This document shows positions 1-12,300 of a stretch of DNA of 64,000 bases, piece by piece. Source of the DNA: Acanthochlamys bracteata. Its lineage: Eukaryota > Streptophyta > Magnoliopsida > Pandanales > Velloziaceae. The translations under genes were made by a program, and so were the position numbers. The DNA lies in assembly GCA_019914995.1 (NCBI GenBank), contig CM034128.1, positions 10,993,501 through 11,057,500 of the forward strand, read 5' to 3'. A model generated the notes under the pieces. The model was not told the origin of the DNA. It did not search any database and saw only the letters and a program-made list of their open reading frames with translations. Each line of letters starts with the position of its first letter. The stretch's first letter is position 1.

Positions 1-27
1 ATCTAATGATTAATGTCATAATTATAG

Positions 28-225
28 GAAAAGGCTGATGCAGCAGTTAAAGAAGCGGATACAGCCAAGGCAGCATGGTCCTGCAGGATTTGCCTGAATG
101 CTGAAGTTGACATCACTATTGTGCCTTGCGGACATGTTCTATGTAGCAGATGTGCATCAGCTGTCTCTTGTTGCCCCTTTTGCCGTCTACAAGTGTCAAG
201 AACAATAAAATTGTATAAGCCATGA
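28..225 (+). CDS. C-terminal exon of a sacsin-like RING finger protein (partial)
   Basis: The reading frame begins right after a splice acceptor (ending at base 27) and stops with TGA at 223-225, giving 65 residues. It holds a C3HC4 RING of the compact C-terminal type: CRIC, then CGHVLC, CSRC and CPFC spacing, followed by a short basic tail ending YKP. This RING-plus-tail closes the very large plant sacsin-like proteins (Arabidopsis At5g23110 type, from memory), which carry Hsp90-like ATPase repeats upstream and are thought to act as chaperone-linked ubiquitin ligases. That identity rests on the tail and on nearby HUA2, CLPP2 and J/ferredoxin genes, whose Arabidopsis relatives lie close to it. 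All upstream exons are outside the window. Another plant RING protein with the same tail is possible. Confidence 0.72.
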   Translation, partial: EKADAAVKEADTAKAAWSCRICLNAEVDITIVPCGHVLCSRCASAVSCCPFCRLQVSRTIKLYKP

Positions 226-921
226 AACTACAAAATCAAAATTTTTTTTCTTCTTGTGTAGGGAACTACAGCAAATATTTGCTGTGTACAGAAATTGCCC
301 ATATTAGCGTACTACTTTATCTGCTTCTGATGTCAAGCGAACAATCAGATCATCAAGAGGGAAGCATTGGTTCTCAATTATTCAAACGAAGACAAGATAG
401 TTATCGGAGTATAACGGTCATGCAACTACGTCTTCCACTGTCACAATCATATATAGCTGGCAAAGGAACCAGAACTGTATATGGCAGGAGGGGAAGGGGA
501 ATTACCGATGATGGCATGCGTATACTCGTGATTCGGAAAGGAACTGCGTCTTCCGCCGAAGGTTTGCCAGACATGTTGATCAGTTGCAAATTGCGAGGAG
601 GCCAAGTATAAGCAACACAAATGGATTACTAGAGAATCGACCAATTTAGATCAATCAATAAAAAATTAGAGTTGGAAACTACGATACAACTATGCGCTGT
701 AACGATGTTGAAGGTTGTGAAAGATTTTAACCTTACTCTGAAGAGAGAAGAAAAAGACGGCGGGGAACTATTCCCAACGGCGGCGAGTCGTAGTAATCTT
801 AATAATTCAAATTTGGGCCACTTTATTACTGTTTAGAAATTTTGAACCGACAATTTTGTCAAGGCAGCAAAAATGTGGCGTATATAGCACGCATAAAAAT
901 CAGCAATTTACCGACTTGTAA
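226..921. other. 3' flank of the RING gene
   Basis: This is AT-rich sequence directly after the RING gene stop. Open frames here (for example 222-611) start inside the stop region and look like no known protein. The first 400 bases probably contain the 3' UTR. A pyrimidine run followed by TAG near 262 could be a UTR splice acceptor. Nothing else is recognised. Confidence 0.4.
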
Positions 922-1089
922 TGTTTATCGGTCAATCTTATTTTTATTATTCAATATATGTACATATATATAGATTTTTTATAAATCTAAATATAAAAAA
1001 AATCTAAATATAATTCTAAGAAAGGTATCTAAAATAACATATAATTCTAAAGAAAGATATCTAAAATAATATATTATTGACTCACGTCA
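922..1089 (-). repeat. 3' LTR of the copia element
   Basis: About 160 bp matching 5848-6033 block by block: the CAATCTTATT start, the TACATATATATAGA block, the repeated TATCTAAAATA-type blocks and the terminal block ending in ..GTCA. In element sense it begins TGACGTGAGTCAA, directly preceded by the purine tract AAGGGAGAG. The outer boundary is placed only to within about 10 bp. Confidence 0.8.
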
Positions 1090-1099
1090 ATACTCTCCC

Positions 1100-4000
1100 T
1101 TAAGTTGGTATAAAAATATCATTAATGCCCAACTTGCTTAGTGAGTTATGAAAAATTTTGTTTGAAATTCTTTTTGTCATTATATCTGCTAACTGTGCCT
1201 CTGAAGTCACAAAAGGTAACTCAATTAACTTTGAATCCAGTTTCTCTTTGATGAAGTGTCGATCCACCTCAACATGCTTGGTGCGATCATGCTGTATTGG
1301 ATTATGAGCAATATTTATTGCAGCCTTATTATTACAAAATAGCTTCATAGAACTCCTTTGAGGAAAACCAAACTCTGTCAATAATATTCGAAACTATAAA
1401 AGTTCATAAACTCCATATGTCATTTCTCTATATTCATCTTCAACATAAGATCGAGCAACCACTTTTTGTTTCTTACTCCTCCATGTGACTAGATTACCTC
1501 CAACAAATGTAAAATAGCCGGATGTAGAGCGTCTATCCGTCTTATCTCATGCCCAGTCTGCATCAGTATATCCATCTATATTCAGATGATTATTCTTTTT
1601 GAATAATAATCCCCTACCTGGTGCTGACTTCAGATATCTCAAAATTCTGTTACAGCTTCCATATGATCGACACTTGGAGAATGCATAAACTGGCTGACAA
1701 CGCTCACAGCATATGCTATATCAGGACGAGTATGTGATAAATAAATCAACCTGCCAACCAATCGTTGATATTTTTCCTTAGCTGCTGGCATTTGATTAGG
1801 GAGCTCTGCTAAGTTATGATTCTCAATGATAGGTGTGTCGGCAGATTTACAATCTAACATCCCTGTCTCAAATAATAAGTCAAGGACATACTTTCTTTGT
1901 GATAGAAAAATATCTTGCTTAAATCTGGCCCCTTCAATGCCAAAAAAATATTTCAACTCTCCAAGTTCTTTCATATCGAATTCAAAGGCTAGAAATGTCT
2001 TTAATTTCTGAATTTCTTCATGATCATTATCTGTAACAATCATATCATCAACATAGATTATCAAAGCAGTTATCTTATCATTCTAGTTCTTCAAAAATAA
2101 TGTATGATCAGCATTACTCTGTCGGTAACCATATCTGCTCAAGGCTTAACTAAATCTACCAAATCATGCTTTTGGAGATTGCTTCAAACCATATAGAGCC
2201 CTTTTTAGCCTACAGAGATATTCAGTTCTTCCGGATACCTCATAGCCAGGCGGAAGCTCCATATACACTTGTTCTTCTAACTCACCATGAAGAAATGCAT
2301 TCTTTACATCAAATTGCTGCAAGGGCCAATCAAGATTTGCTACGAGAGATAACAATACTCTGATGGTATTAATCTTTGCAACTGGGGCAAAAGTCTTGTG
2401 ATAATCCACTCCATAAGTCTGTGAGTACCCCTTGGCCACTAATCTTGCATTATATCTCTCGACCGTTCCATCTGTTTTGTGTTTGATGGTGTACATCCAT
2501 TTACAACCAACAGCTTTCTTTCTTTTTGGTAATAGTACTATCTCCTAAGTCATATTTTTCTGAAGAGCATCCATCTCTTCATTCATAGCCTTAGTCCATT
2601 TAGGATCGGATAAGGCTTCTCTAGTGTTAGAAGGAAGTGTCACAGCTGCCACCTGATTAATGAAAGCAACATATGATAGGGACAGCCTGTGAGAAGACAC
2701 ATGATTAGCAATAGGATATCTGGAGATTTTTCCTTCTGGTGAATATCTCTCAGGAGGTTTTCCACGATTTTCTCTATGTGGTAACTGATAATTCCTACAG
2801 ACAATATTAGATTTATCCATAATAATATTCTGAGTCTCGGTACTTACCTCAGGGATATCCTCAGAAGTTTGAGCGGGTACTGCAGGATGCGAGAGAGGGG
2901 TTTCTCCTACAGCTTCAGCTCTGTCTATCTCTTTCGTTTCTTTTTGTTCAAGTTCAGTAGTTCTAAACTCCTCCAGACCTGAGTCATGATCAACACATTT
3001 TCTCTGACCTTCTTCAGTATGTGTGTTGAGTTTAATGGTAAGCCAATTCAGATCTTCCGTAGCTTCTATCTCCCCTGAAGATCTGAATATGAAGTCGATC
3101 TGACAAAGTACATTTCCGACTCTAGAAATGTCACATCCATAGTCACAAAGGTACGGCGTGTAGGAGGATGATAGCACCGATAACATAGCCAAGAAACATG
3201 AACCTTAAGGCACATGGATTCAATTTATCTCTTTAAATTTTTTGCAAATGTACTAATGCAACAGATCCAAAAATTCGATGTGGAAGTGAGAGAACAAAAG
3301 GTATAGTAACAAATGTAGATAAAATCTCAAGTGGTGTCCGAAAGTTCAGAACTCTAGATGGCATGTGATTAATCACATAAATCGCAGACTGAACTGCGTC
3401 TACCCAATAATGTTTTGGAACATGAGCTCCAAACAATAAAGCACGGGCGGTTTCTAATATGTGTCGATTTTTTCTTTTAGCCACTCCATTTTGTTGTGGT
3501 GTTTGTGGACAAGAAGTCTCATGAATAATACAATGCTGATGAAAGTAAGAGCTCAAAGATGTATTAACATACTCCTCACCATTATCAGAGCGAAAAACTC
3601 GAATAAGAAGAGAAAATTATGTCTGCATCATCTTATGAACACCGCACAAATATATCACTAACATCACTTTTATTCTTCAAAACATATAACCATGTTATGC
3701 CTGTGCAATCATCTACAAATGTCACAAACCACCTAATGCCAGTAAAAGTCATAACTGGAGAGGGTCCCCAAACATCCGAATGGACTAACTCAAAAGGAGT
3801 TGTTCTTTTATTGCTAACAGGAAAATACGACACTCGATGACTCTTAGCAAGGATATATGCTTACCACTGAAATTCAGACTCTTTGAGACCGAAAAATAAA
3901 AACGGTAGCAAATACTTTAAATAACCAAAAGAAACATGACCTAGACAGCGATGCCAAAGCCAGATTTTATTCCTCTTGTCAGTTTTAGATCCACGAGTAC

Positions 4001-4442
4001 TGTAAATTCTGCTTGAACTAATATCATCCAGATAGTATAAACCCCCTCTCTTAGTACCACGCCCAATTATCTCCTGTGTCTGGATATTCTAAAGTAAGCA
4101 GAAATAAGGATACATAAGAACAATGCAGTTCAACTGTTTAGTAACTTGTCCAATAGATAAAAGATTGTGTGAGAGAGATGGAACAAGTAGACAATTTTGT
4201 AGAGATAGAGATGATGATAATGTCATAGTACCAGCACCTGTCATTGGATAACTCTCTCCATTGGCATATGTCACATTATTTCTAACTGGAGCACTTACGA
4301 TATGAAAATTTTTCGGATCGAATGTCATATGATCCGTAGCTCCAGAATCTAAAATCCATCCTGTATCCCGTTGTGAATCTAAAACAATAAAGGCAACGCT
4401 TTGGTTACCTGAAATTGGAGAATCTGAATTAACCTGCGACAC
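1100..4442 (-). pseudogene. Broken copia pol: protease, integrase, RT, RNase H
   Basis: Fragments in separate frames cover the whole polyprotein. The protease region is at 4089-4442 (active-site DSGA in ILDSGATDHM). Integrase is at 3233-3833 (core-domain motifs including HSDVWGP and the PQQNGVA box). A spacer lies at 2545-3192. Reverse transcriptase is at 1639-2496 (FLHGELEE, then the catalytic YVDD at about 2040-2055). RNase H with the ADIMTK tail is at 1100-1381. At least three in-frame stop codons lie between about 2080 and 2166 inside the RT, with more frame changes near 1640, 2540 and 3600. No single frame spans even two domains cleanly, so the element cannot make a working polyprotein. 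Confidence 0.92.
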
Positions 4443-4646
4443 CAGAGATAGAACTGGTGAAGGAGCAGCCGATGATATAGATGATGAAGGATTAGCTAAA
4501 GTGAGGCCTGCAACTCCAGATGCTACACCAGAGATCTTTTTGTCTTGTTTCTTCTTCTTCAGTTCCTCCTACCAATCAGGATAACCAACTAATTGAAAGC
4601 ATGAATTCCGAGTATGCCCAGCTTTACCACAATGAGTACACTGTCC

Positions 4647-5399
4647 TTATTGTGCTTTTTGCTTCACTTGGGATCTAAGATTTTTGGAGGCCACAGCAGC
4701 AATAACTCTAATATCGTTAGACCCCATCATAACTACTCGTCGTTGCTCCTCACGACGAATGTAGTTATAAGATGCTTCTAATTCAGAAAAGATATTTGTT
4801 CGTAGTAGATCACTACGGGTTTTATCAAGTATATCATCAAGCCCAGCCAAAAAAATATAGACACGTTCCCTCTCAATCTCCTGTTGTCGAACTAATACAT
4901 CATTAGTACAACATATTCTAATTGGATTACGAAAATTCAATTCTTGCCATATGCTCTGTAATTCTGCATAGTAGGTCATAATGGGCCTTCCACTTTGTTT
5001 CAATTTGAATGCCCTGCATGTTAATTCATAAATCTGAGATATGTCAGAATTATCATAATAAGTTTTGGACATAGCAGTCCAAACATCTCTAGCAGTGGGA
5101 AGCCGAATAAAAAGCTCCATCACAACTGATTCCATAGAGTTGATCAACCATCCTTTGACGATAGCATTGTCAGTTCTCCATCGGGCATAAGTGGGATCAG
5201 TCTCTTGAGGTTGTGCTATTTCTCCAGTTAAATATCCCATCTTGTTCTTTCCAGCAATGTACATCTCAACGACTTGAGACCAAAGAGAATAATTTGGGCC
5301 ATTTAACTTAACACTTATAGTAGAGAATGAATCACCTTGTATGTTGAAAACAGTAGTAGTCATTGAGGCAACTGGAGACAGAGCACTTGAATTTTCCAT
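4647..5399 (-). pseudogene. copia gag (UBN2-type) region
   Basis: An open frame of about 250 residues from the first gag-like Met (5399) to 4647. It has the plant copia gag signature (LNGPNYSLWSQ near the start, then the helical UBN2 region with YYAELQSIWQELN). It opens further upstream to 5576 with a Pro/Arg-rich stretch that is probably the transcribed leader. The zinc-knuckle part lies beyond the stop at 4647 in another frame, so gag is cut off from pol. The zinc-knuckle remnant (CFQLVGYPDW-like) is visible around 4560-4620 on the same strand. Confidence 0.85.
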
Positions 5400-5832
5400 A
5401 AAAATTTTTTTTTTTCTGTTGGGCCGAGTCAACGGGCCGGTTCGAGTCGGGTCGGGTTTGGCTGGTGGCTGCACGGTCGGTGAAGTAGACATCGGCCTGT
5501 CGAATATGCGGCGGCGATCGACTGGCAAGAGCGAGCGGGCTGACAGCGGCAGCGATCGAGTGGCAGGCGGCGGCAATCGATCGAGTTGATCGTGCTGGCC
5601 GCGGCGATCGAGTGAGCTTGCCGCGGCGGAGGCGTTGGCGGCAGAGGCAGCGGCAAAAATTCTCCCTTTTTATTTTTATTTTTAGATCTAGTCCGATTAA
5701 ATCGCCGATTTGTCTTGATCGAAATTTCTAACCGTTATAATCGTATCTCCACGATCACAATAAATAGTCTGATCGGAATCTGACCGTCGTAGTTATTTTC
5801 TCCACGACGACGGCGAACAGATCTAAAGTTTT

Positions 5833-5844
5833 GCTCTGGTACCA
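5833..5844 (-). other. Primer binding site (tRNA-Met initiator type)
   Basis: On the minus strand this reads TGGTACCAGAGC, one base away from the usual plant copia PBS TGGTATCAGAGC. It sits three bases inside the 5' LTR edge, the expected position. Confidence 0.85.
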
Positions 5845-5847
5845 AAT

Positions 5848-6033
5848 TGAAAAACTCTTTCAATCTTATTCTTATCATTCAATATAAATACATATATATA
5901 GACTCCTTATAAATCTAAATAAAAAAAATTTTAAATAAAAAAAAATATCTAAATATAATTCTAAAAAAGTTATCTAAAATAAAATATAATTTAAAAAAAA
6001 ATATTTAAAATAATATATTGTTGATTCATGCCA
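5848..6033 (-). repeat. 5' LTR of the copia element
   Basis: A 186-bp repeat whose plus-strand form starts TGAAAAACTC and ends ATGCCA, so in element sense it runs TGGCAT..TTTTTCA with TG/CA ends. It is homologous to 922-1089. The two copies differ by many substitutions and small indels. Confidence 0.85.
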
Positions 6034-6231
6034 ACGAAGTTAACAATTCTTTTGTGAAACTTCGCTTTCAGTTTCGGATGATGTTTCAATCCCTGCTTCT
6101 GACGATGTTTCAGACCCTGCTTTTGATGAAGCTTCAGTCACAGATTCAATAGTCTGGCTTTCTATTAATTTTGGAAAGCGTAGTAAAGAGATAGAATTTG
6201 CAATTTATTCATCGGCGAGCTAGAAATAAGT

Positions 6232-6420
6232 ATCAACAGGAAGGTAAACCCGTTCCCCCTCGGACAACGCAGGCTCCTCTCATCTCGCCGGCGGCACAGA
6301 GACAGTGGAGATCAGTGTGAATGTCATGGCTGCAGCTGCTGCAGTCTCTGACAGAAGCTGCCGTCGAGTTCTCTAGGAAGAAGAAGAAGAAGAATTCCGT
6401 GGAATGAACCAAAGGGTGCT
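6232..6420 (-). pseudogene. Probable relic of the HCF136 5' coding end
   Basis: The minus strand from about 6366 down to 6232 reads as a twin-arginine-type, alanine-rich leader (RRQLLSETAAAAAM) followed, across an in-frame TGA, by EEPALSEGERVYLPVD. This resembles the lumenal processing region and mature start of HCF136, the photosystem II assembly factor, which typically reads LSEWERV(F/Y)LP(I/V)D. The match stops there. The rest of the roughly 400-aa protein is absent and the copia element lies just beyond. HCF136 neighbours the sacsin-like gene in Arabidopsis, which supports a decayed gene in place. The match covers only about 45 residues, so the call is tentative. Confidence 0.45.
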
Positions 6421-6889
6421 GCAGTAGAGAAGGCTTACTCTCCTTGCATAGGATGAAGAAGAGAGATTGCAGAGGAGAGGGTTTGGCTTCAACGAGCTGG
6501 AGAGTAGATCACTCTCTCTTCTTCTCCCCTTGTCTCTCAAATTCTATTCGCTGACGAAAGAGTTCGTTAAAAATTTGTAGAGGACGGCGCGGCGATCGCT
6601 GGCTTCAGTTCAATTAATGGTTGACGTCGAAGCTTCGTGTTTGCTTATCTAAGCATTCGCCGGTGATTTGAAGTCCAGTGGATAAGCAGAGCAAGTAACA
6701 TTGAACGCAAAGAAGTTACTACGAACAACGAAGACCAATTGGTAGAGTGGCAAAAGTGGAACGATGGCATATCCAAATAGCTCAAAATCTTCATAGATAT
6801 GATCTTATGAACAAGTATCTTAGCTTACCTTTCTAATCAAAATTGAGAGTTGGATTTTGAGGAACCTGGACTATCAACTACGGAGTATG

Positions 6890-8190
6890 ACCCTAATCTT
6901 CTCTGTGTTCTGCTTATCCAGTCAGAATGTGATGGCAATCTTCATCTTTGACAAAGAGATTGGATGAAGTTCATGCATTTCTTGCCTGCTGGTAACATCT
7001 CTATTTACGACAAGTGTTTTCCTCAATATAGGCATTGCAGATGAAGCTGATGACTTTGTCTAATGTTACTGAAGCGTCCAACCAGTAGTTTATTAACTCA
7101 TTCTGGAACCACGTCATTTGCCTCCGTTGTGAGATGCCTCCTGAAATTCTGTTATGAAATCATAGCAGTCTGCAGCATGGCTCCTCCCACCTTCTTCCCT
7201 GAAGTGAAGCAAATATTCCATGGCTTGCCTGTACCCAATTGCCCTTGTGGAAGAATTCATATCCAACCAAAGGCTGATATCAAGAAGCCAAAGATGCTTC
7301 AAAATGAGTTCCTCGAGGATCCATGAGCATCTCCTCACCCCTTAAATCGATTGCTCTGTATAGTTTTAACACTTGGACTAGAAAGAAAGCCAAAACAGTT
7401 GTAATCTATATCCTCTGCAAGCTTCTCTTTCAGACTGGTCATATCTGAAATGCAATCAGTATGTTTTCGAAAGGATTCATAGGATACCTGGAAAGCAAGA
7501 GGAGGAGAAACAGAAGATGTGATTATGTCAAGGCTATGTCTCAATCTATACCATTCATTGGAAGGCAAAAGATGAGCTTTTGGGTCACCTGCCTTTACAA
7601 CTAACCTTCATCTCCTTTCCATAGACCATTGTCTTGAAAATGCGCGAGCTCTGACTAAACTGCAGAAGTGATCAGGGAAGATGATTTAGAAACATCTGGT
7701 TTTCCATAAATATACCAGTGCAGGTATAGTCCTGTACCACCAGCAACAATCAGTACTCGCCCCTTTTCAAGAATTCCCCTAGTCATCTTCCTTGCATCCT
7801 CAAAAAACTACCCACAGAGCAATTCTCTAAAGGATGCAAAATGTCAAGCAAGTGGTGAGGTACCTCTTTCCTGACAGAGACGGAAGGTTTTGCAGATCCA
7901 AGATCAAGGCCATGATAAACTTGGACAGAATCGAAACTGATGATCTCTCCTTCAAGCCTTTCAAGCCTCTTCGCAAGCTCCAATGCAAGCCTACTCTTCC
8001 TTGGCTCCCAGTTGGACCAGATATCACTATTACCTTGCTCTTTACTTGAACTGCTGGTGCAAATGTATTAGCTTTCTTCCTTGTGGTATATGGATGAAGG
8101 TTGCTGTCTTAGCGGAGATAAAAGTGGTACACCAGTTGTCTGTGTTAAGCTTTGTACCCCATGCGTCACTGTACCTCCCCTTCTCATAAC
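6890..8190 (-). pseudogene. IPT9: Intronless, frameshifted copy of tRNA isopentenyltransferase IPT9
   Basis: The minus strand carries, in order and without introns, the parts of plant IPT9, the enzyme that adds the dimethylallyl group to A37 of tRNAs and so feeds cis-zeatin. Visible are a short N-terminal leader, a P-loop remnant (GPTGS, frame broken one base later), [36 protein letters not shown], the VAGGTGLYLHWYIYGKP block, SNEWYRLRHSLDII, TRAIGYRQAMEYLL, and a C-terminal MTWFQNE / VKDEDCHHIL tail near 6900. Arabidopsis IPT9 is multi-exon, so the uninterrupted body suggests a retrocopy. Frameshifts occur at least at the P-loop, after NCSVGS, near 7570 and near 7335, plus in-frame stops. 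A splice-acceptor-like TTTGTTGCAG just upstream (about 8200) is unexpected for a simple retrocopy. Confidence 0.85.
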
Positions 8191-8199
8191 CGAGATGCC

Positions 8200-9109
8200 A
8201 TATAGTAATCTGCAACAAAGAAAAATGCCTTTAATTACTACTGTTAAAATACCGATAAATCAACTATCAACTATTTTGTTCTGCATGTAGAGAGGATTAA
8301 AAGGCTCTTAACTTGAAACGAAAGCAGCAAATCAAGAAATCACATTCTAAAAACTTTCCGAGAAGAGGATTAAAGATTCAAAATTCTCTGGCACGACTAG
8401 ATATATGTGAATAACTTCATGATGCAGCTGGAAATCTCTCCAATCTATTGCCTATAACTCTCAGGGGCATTTCATCAAGCAGCTGGAGGATGCAGATGTT
8501 GCAACCCTCCAGCTAGAACACTCCTCTGAAGTCTGAACAATAGAAGGTGAAATTTTCACCTATCATTGGTAGAGTACTCGCCCAGATGCATTACAATGAA
8601 AGAGCAGCTTTCCAATAAATGGCTCCAGAATGGGCTAGAGCTCTCGGTTGGGAACTGGTGCGAAAGGGGATGGAAAGTTTTACCCAGGGGCAGCTGCTAC
8701 ACTAGAGATAGATTTTAACACTCCCAAACTCGACCCAACTCAAACAAACCAGAGCATGAACAAAAAATCTAAAATCCTGGAACTACAGCTACTGAATAGA
8801 TTCTACAGGGAAGTTTTATGGAGAGCGGAAATTGGTAAACAAGGATTCTTGCAAGCAGTTGCAAAGATTTCTACAAGAATTTGTTAAGAATAACGAAGAG
8901 TACCTGAAAGGCATCACCGTACAGATAACATAACAAAGCCTGACTTGCAGAAAGCTGCTTCACAGTTGTTTTGAAGATGGACAACCTTGAAATTCTGTAA
9001 TGAAGTCTAATGGCATTCTGTCAAGAATTGTTCAGAAACACAAAATTACTTTTGCTGCCTGAAACAAAATGGTAAAAACAGCATATATGAATATAGAGCA
9101 ACACGCTAA
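8200..9109. other. Gene-free stretch upstream of the IPT9 copy
   Basis: No recognisable coding region or RNA gene. The 79-residue open frame at 8648-8887 (+) has no family signature. Some splice-like signals occur on the minus strand (for example CCTTTCAG|GTACTC near 8905), so this could include a decayed 5' UTR of the IPT9 copy. Confidence 0.3.
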
Positions 9110-9389
9110 TTACGGGTGTGTGACTACAGGTATGTTTACAGAATCACTTCACCACAGAGATAAAAAATGTACATCGCTGGGCAAAGTTACAGCAAATTAC
9201 TAACATGTAACACTTTACAATTAAACTACATGTTAGTTTGCGTATGGTAGGTTCTGCTATATAAACTCTTTCCAGAGGTTGCACTCTTAAACACCGCATT
9301 GTATAAATGTGCCTAGCAGCAATAGACTTCCATTTCCTATGACATTGGCTTTGGTCTTTTACTCTCTATTGGCAAACGTTTCAGCAGCC
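9110..9389 (-). other. HUA2: Possible terminal 3'-UTR exon of HUA2
   Basis: On the minus strand a strong acceptor (pyrimidine tract then TTTTTGCAG at about 9390) leads into roughly 280 bases with T-rich, 3'-UTR-like composition. In one phase it opens with a short frame LLKRLPIESKRPKPMS ending in TAG, so it might instead be the end of an unidentified coding exon. I read it as the last exon of the HUA2 transcript, because a UTR donor lies just after the HUA2 stop. This is inference from splice signals only. Confidence 0.3.
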
Positions 9390-12300
9390 TGCAAAAATGA
9401 ACCAGAAAAGGAAACAAATTAACCATCAGTGCAGAATTCCAAACTCTCACTTATAACACATCAGATGTTTTAAATATTTATAACATATAAAAACGTAGAA
9501 GATAAAATGATATGTAAAACTCAAATCAGCTACAGACGTATATATTTCCTTAGGAATCACTATTTAGCATCAGAAGCTCAAAAGGAACAGCTAATCACAG
9601 CTTCAATAAAGCCTAGAGGGAGCCTACAGGATGCAAATAGGTGAAAGACGGAAAAACTGAGTTCAGTGAACAATCAACTTATTACTGATAAGAACAGAAT
9701 GATTGTGAATGAATATTACAGGAAAAAGGAGAAAAGCCATAGTAGTAAATACAAATGCATATAAGGTTAACTTGATAAACAAGGTTGAAAAACTCCAATT
9801 AGTTTGTCAAATGTGAATTAAAGGCTGCAAGAAGTTTTCTTCCTTATAAACAGTGGGCCACCTGCGCAATGTCTAGTTGCTCAAACCCCTGGCAAAAGAA
9901 CCAAGATTTATACACCAGAATTGATAGTAAATATAACTTTTCAACTGAAACTTAAGTCAGCAAGTTGTATGATGGTCTTCCCCCAACGCACTTAAAACCC
10001 AAAAACCTGTCTTTCATGAAGTACTTAATAGCTAAGAACCTGCATATTCTTCGGAGATACAATGTCATACCTATAGCTTGTTTATTTCATAGTATTATCT
10101 GCCATCCTAATTTATGCAATATCAAAAAGTGACTCAAATTAGACATTTTCCATCTATTGATATCCTAGTGTCCCCCTATTACTTGAAATAGCTCTCCAGG
10201 AGATAATCTTCCAATACCTTTATGAAATAGCTTTCTCTGCTTGTAGAGGGCAAAAGCAAAAAGCTTGCATATGAAAGTAATTCACTATTACAAATGTTGA
10301 CATGAACTAGTGTAATATTTCCACCAAATGTTTTATCAACAAATATCTATCAATTATTCAATACCAGCACACACTATGTATTTAATCAAACTATAATTCC
10401 AATCTAATATTTACTTGTGGACAACACCATTAAGCTACTAACAATCTTTTGGGAATAAAGATAATCCATTTCAAACTTGTCCCATTGCCCCTCTTTTCAA
10501 ATGTGCCTCATATTCGCTTATCAGCCGTTTCCTCTAAACAACATCTATCAATCAAACTTCCTCTAGGTATGGTTATGCGGTCAGTCATGGATATACTCAA
10601 AGAGGTCCTTAACATTAACTCAATTCTCCAGCAGAAAAGCAAAGCTAAAGGATCATGGTTTGCCGTGCTAGCGTCTCATGGACCACTCTCACCAACTTCG
10701 TCTCAAGCAATTCACTGAGTAGAAATAAGTATAAACTGTATGGACTGTGACTATGAAGTAAAAATGATTCTAAGAATCCTCCTTTTAGAAAGTAATATCC
10801 CATAACTTACCCTATCTCGAGGAGAAAATTTTTGAAAGTAATTCTACTAGCATCGTCAGGCCTAAAAAAGAGATTACCTATGCAAGTTTCTGGTTTTGCC
10901 AGAAGATGTTGAACAAGGTAAACAAATAGCAATTCAATTATATGTCCAAATACTTTCCTTGGAACAGAACTAGCAAGTACAAATCTTAGCAATTCACAAG
11001 AATAGCACAAACTCATCATGCCTCGTGTCAAGCTTCGTATGAAAGCATCTTCTAGTTATAGAAACTACAGATTACAATTCTAAAATATAGAAATTGACTT
11101 CAATCAAATTTGCATTGACTACAACTTGAAGCTTCCACTAGCAATAAGATTATAAGATACATGTAAACAAGTATCACAACTTCATAAAATTACAATTTCA
11201 AGTAAACAACAATAACAACAACAATAAACGTACATACACAGTGGGGATAGGGGCAACCCCACCCTTAGGGGCAAGCATAGGACACCTCCCACTTATATAC
11301 CAGACCCTTGATCAAAATAACATAAAAAAGACAATGTATATTTTTAAAAATTTCTAATATCTGTCTTTTGATTAAGTACTAGATGGATGTCGATTCATAA
11401 TCCGATTAAGTTGAAATTTTTCAGTATGTTTCTAACTCATAGTTCTTAATATCTAAAAGTGAAGGTTAAATTTGAAAGTGATCTTAGCCATAAATTGAGA
11501 AAAGAATAGCTCTATGAGTTAAGATAGAGATACATGGTATCTTATAAACATATGGTGCACATACCGGTAAAAAATGACCTGCGAGTTCTCCAAAATCTAA
11601 TCTCTATCATTAGATATGGAGAACTATGTGTTAGGAACATATTGATAAAAATTTTAACTCAATCGGAATACGAATGGATCTCTATCGAAATTCTTAATCA
11701 AAATGACAGAAAAAATCAAAATTGACAAAATATAAATATTTTATTTTTGTGTCATTTTGATCAAGAGTTCTGATAAAAGTCGGTTTATATTAATTGAGAT
11801 AAAAATTTCTCAACATATTCTCAACCCATAGTTTTTCATATCTAACGGTGGAGATTAAATTTAGAGATTTCGCCAGTCACTTTTTGCCAGCATGTGCACC
11901 ATGTGCCTATAAAAATACCATATATATATATATATATATAACTTTTTTTTCTTGTAATACTGCTAAGCGAATATTCACAATCTGCCTAATTACTAACCTT
12001 TAAGGAACCAATAATATTTATGCTCACAGGTGCATAAGAAACATCAACATTTATGCACCTGAATTTCAATCTTAGAAGGGGTACTGGATAAACAGCTCAT
12101 ATGTAGAATTCATGAAAAAAAAAATTCAAAGTACGATGCTTCTAGTTCTAGAAACTCATGTCATGAATGAAAAATAAATATATGTACATAAGCAGTAACG
12201 TTCTGTTAGTTTGGATTCGGAACTTCTCATGTATCTATTAGGTTAGTGATAATTATTTGTCCACCCAAAGCCTCATGTATCTCTATTTGCTTTTTATAAC

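Larger units (their letters stand above)
922..6033 (-). mobile_element. Degenerate Ty1/copia LTR retrotransposon
   Basis: A complete-length but dead element lies on the minus strand. Read in its own sense it has a 5' LTR (5848-6033), a tRNA-iMet-type primer binding site (5833-5844), gag, protease, integrase, reverse transcriptase, RNase H, a purine-rich tract next to the second LTR, and the 3' LTR ending at 1089. Integrase lies before reverse transcriptase, which defines the copia superfamily. The coding part is cut by several nonsense codons and frameshifts. The two LTRs share clear blocks but differ at many positions, so the insertion is old. The outer edge at the left (about 922-932) is uncertain, and I could not find a convincing 5-bp target duplication. 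Confidence 0.93.

Noticed and set aside
222-611. 129-codon ORF after the RING gene
   Set aside because: It begins within the RING stop codon region, has no domain and lies in expected 3' UTR.
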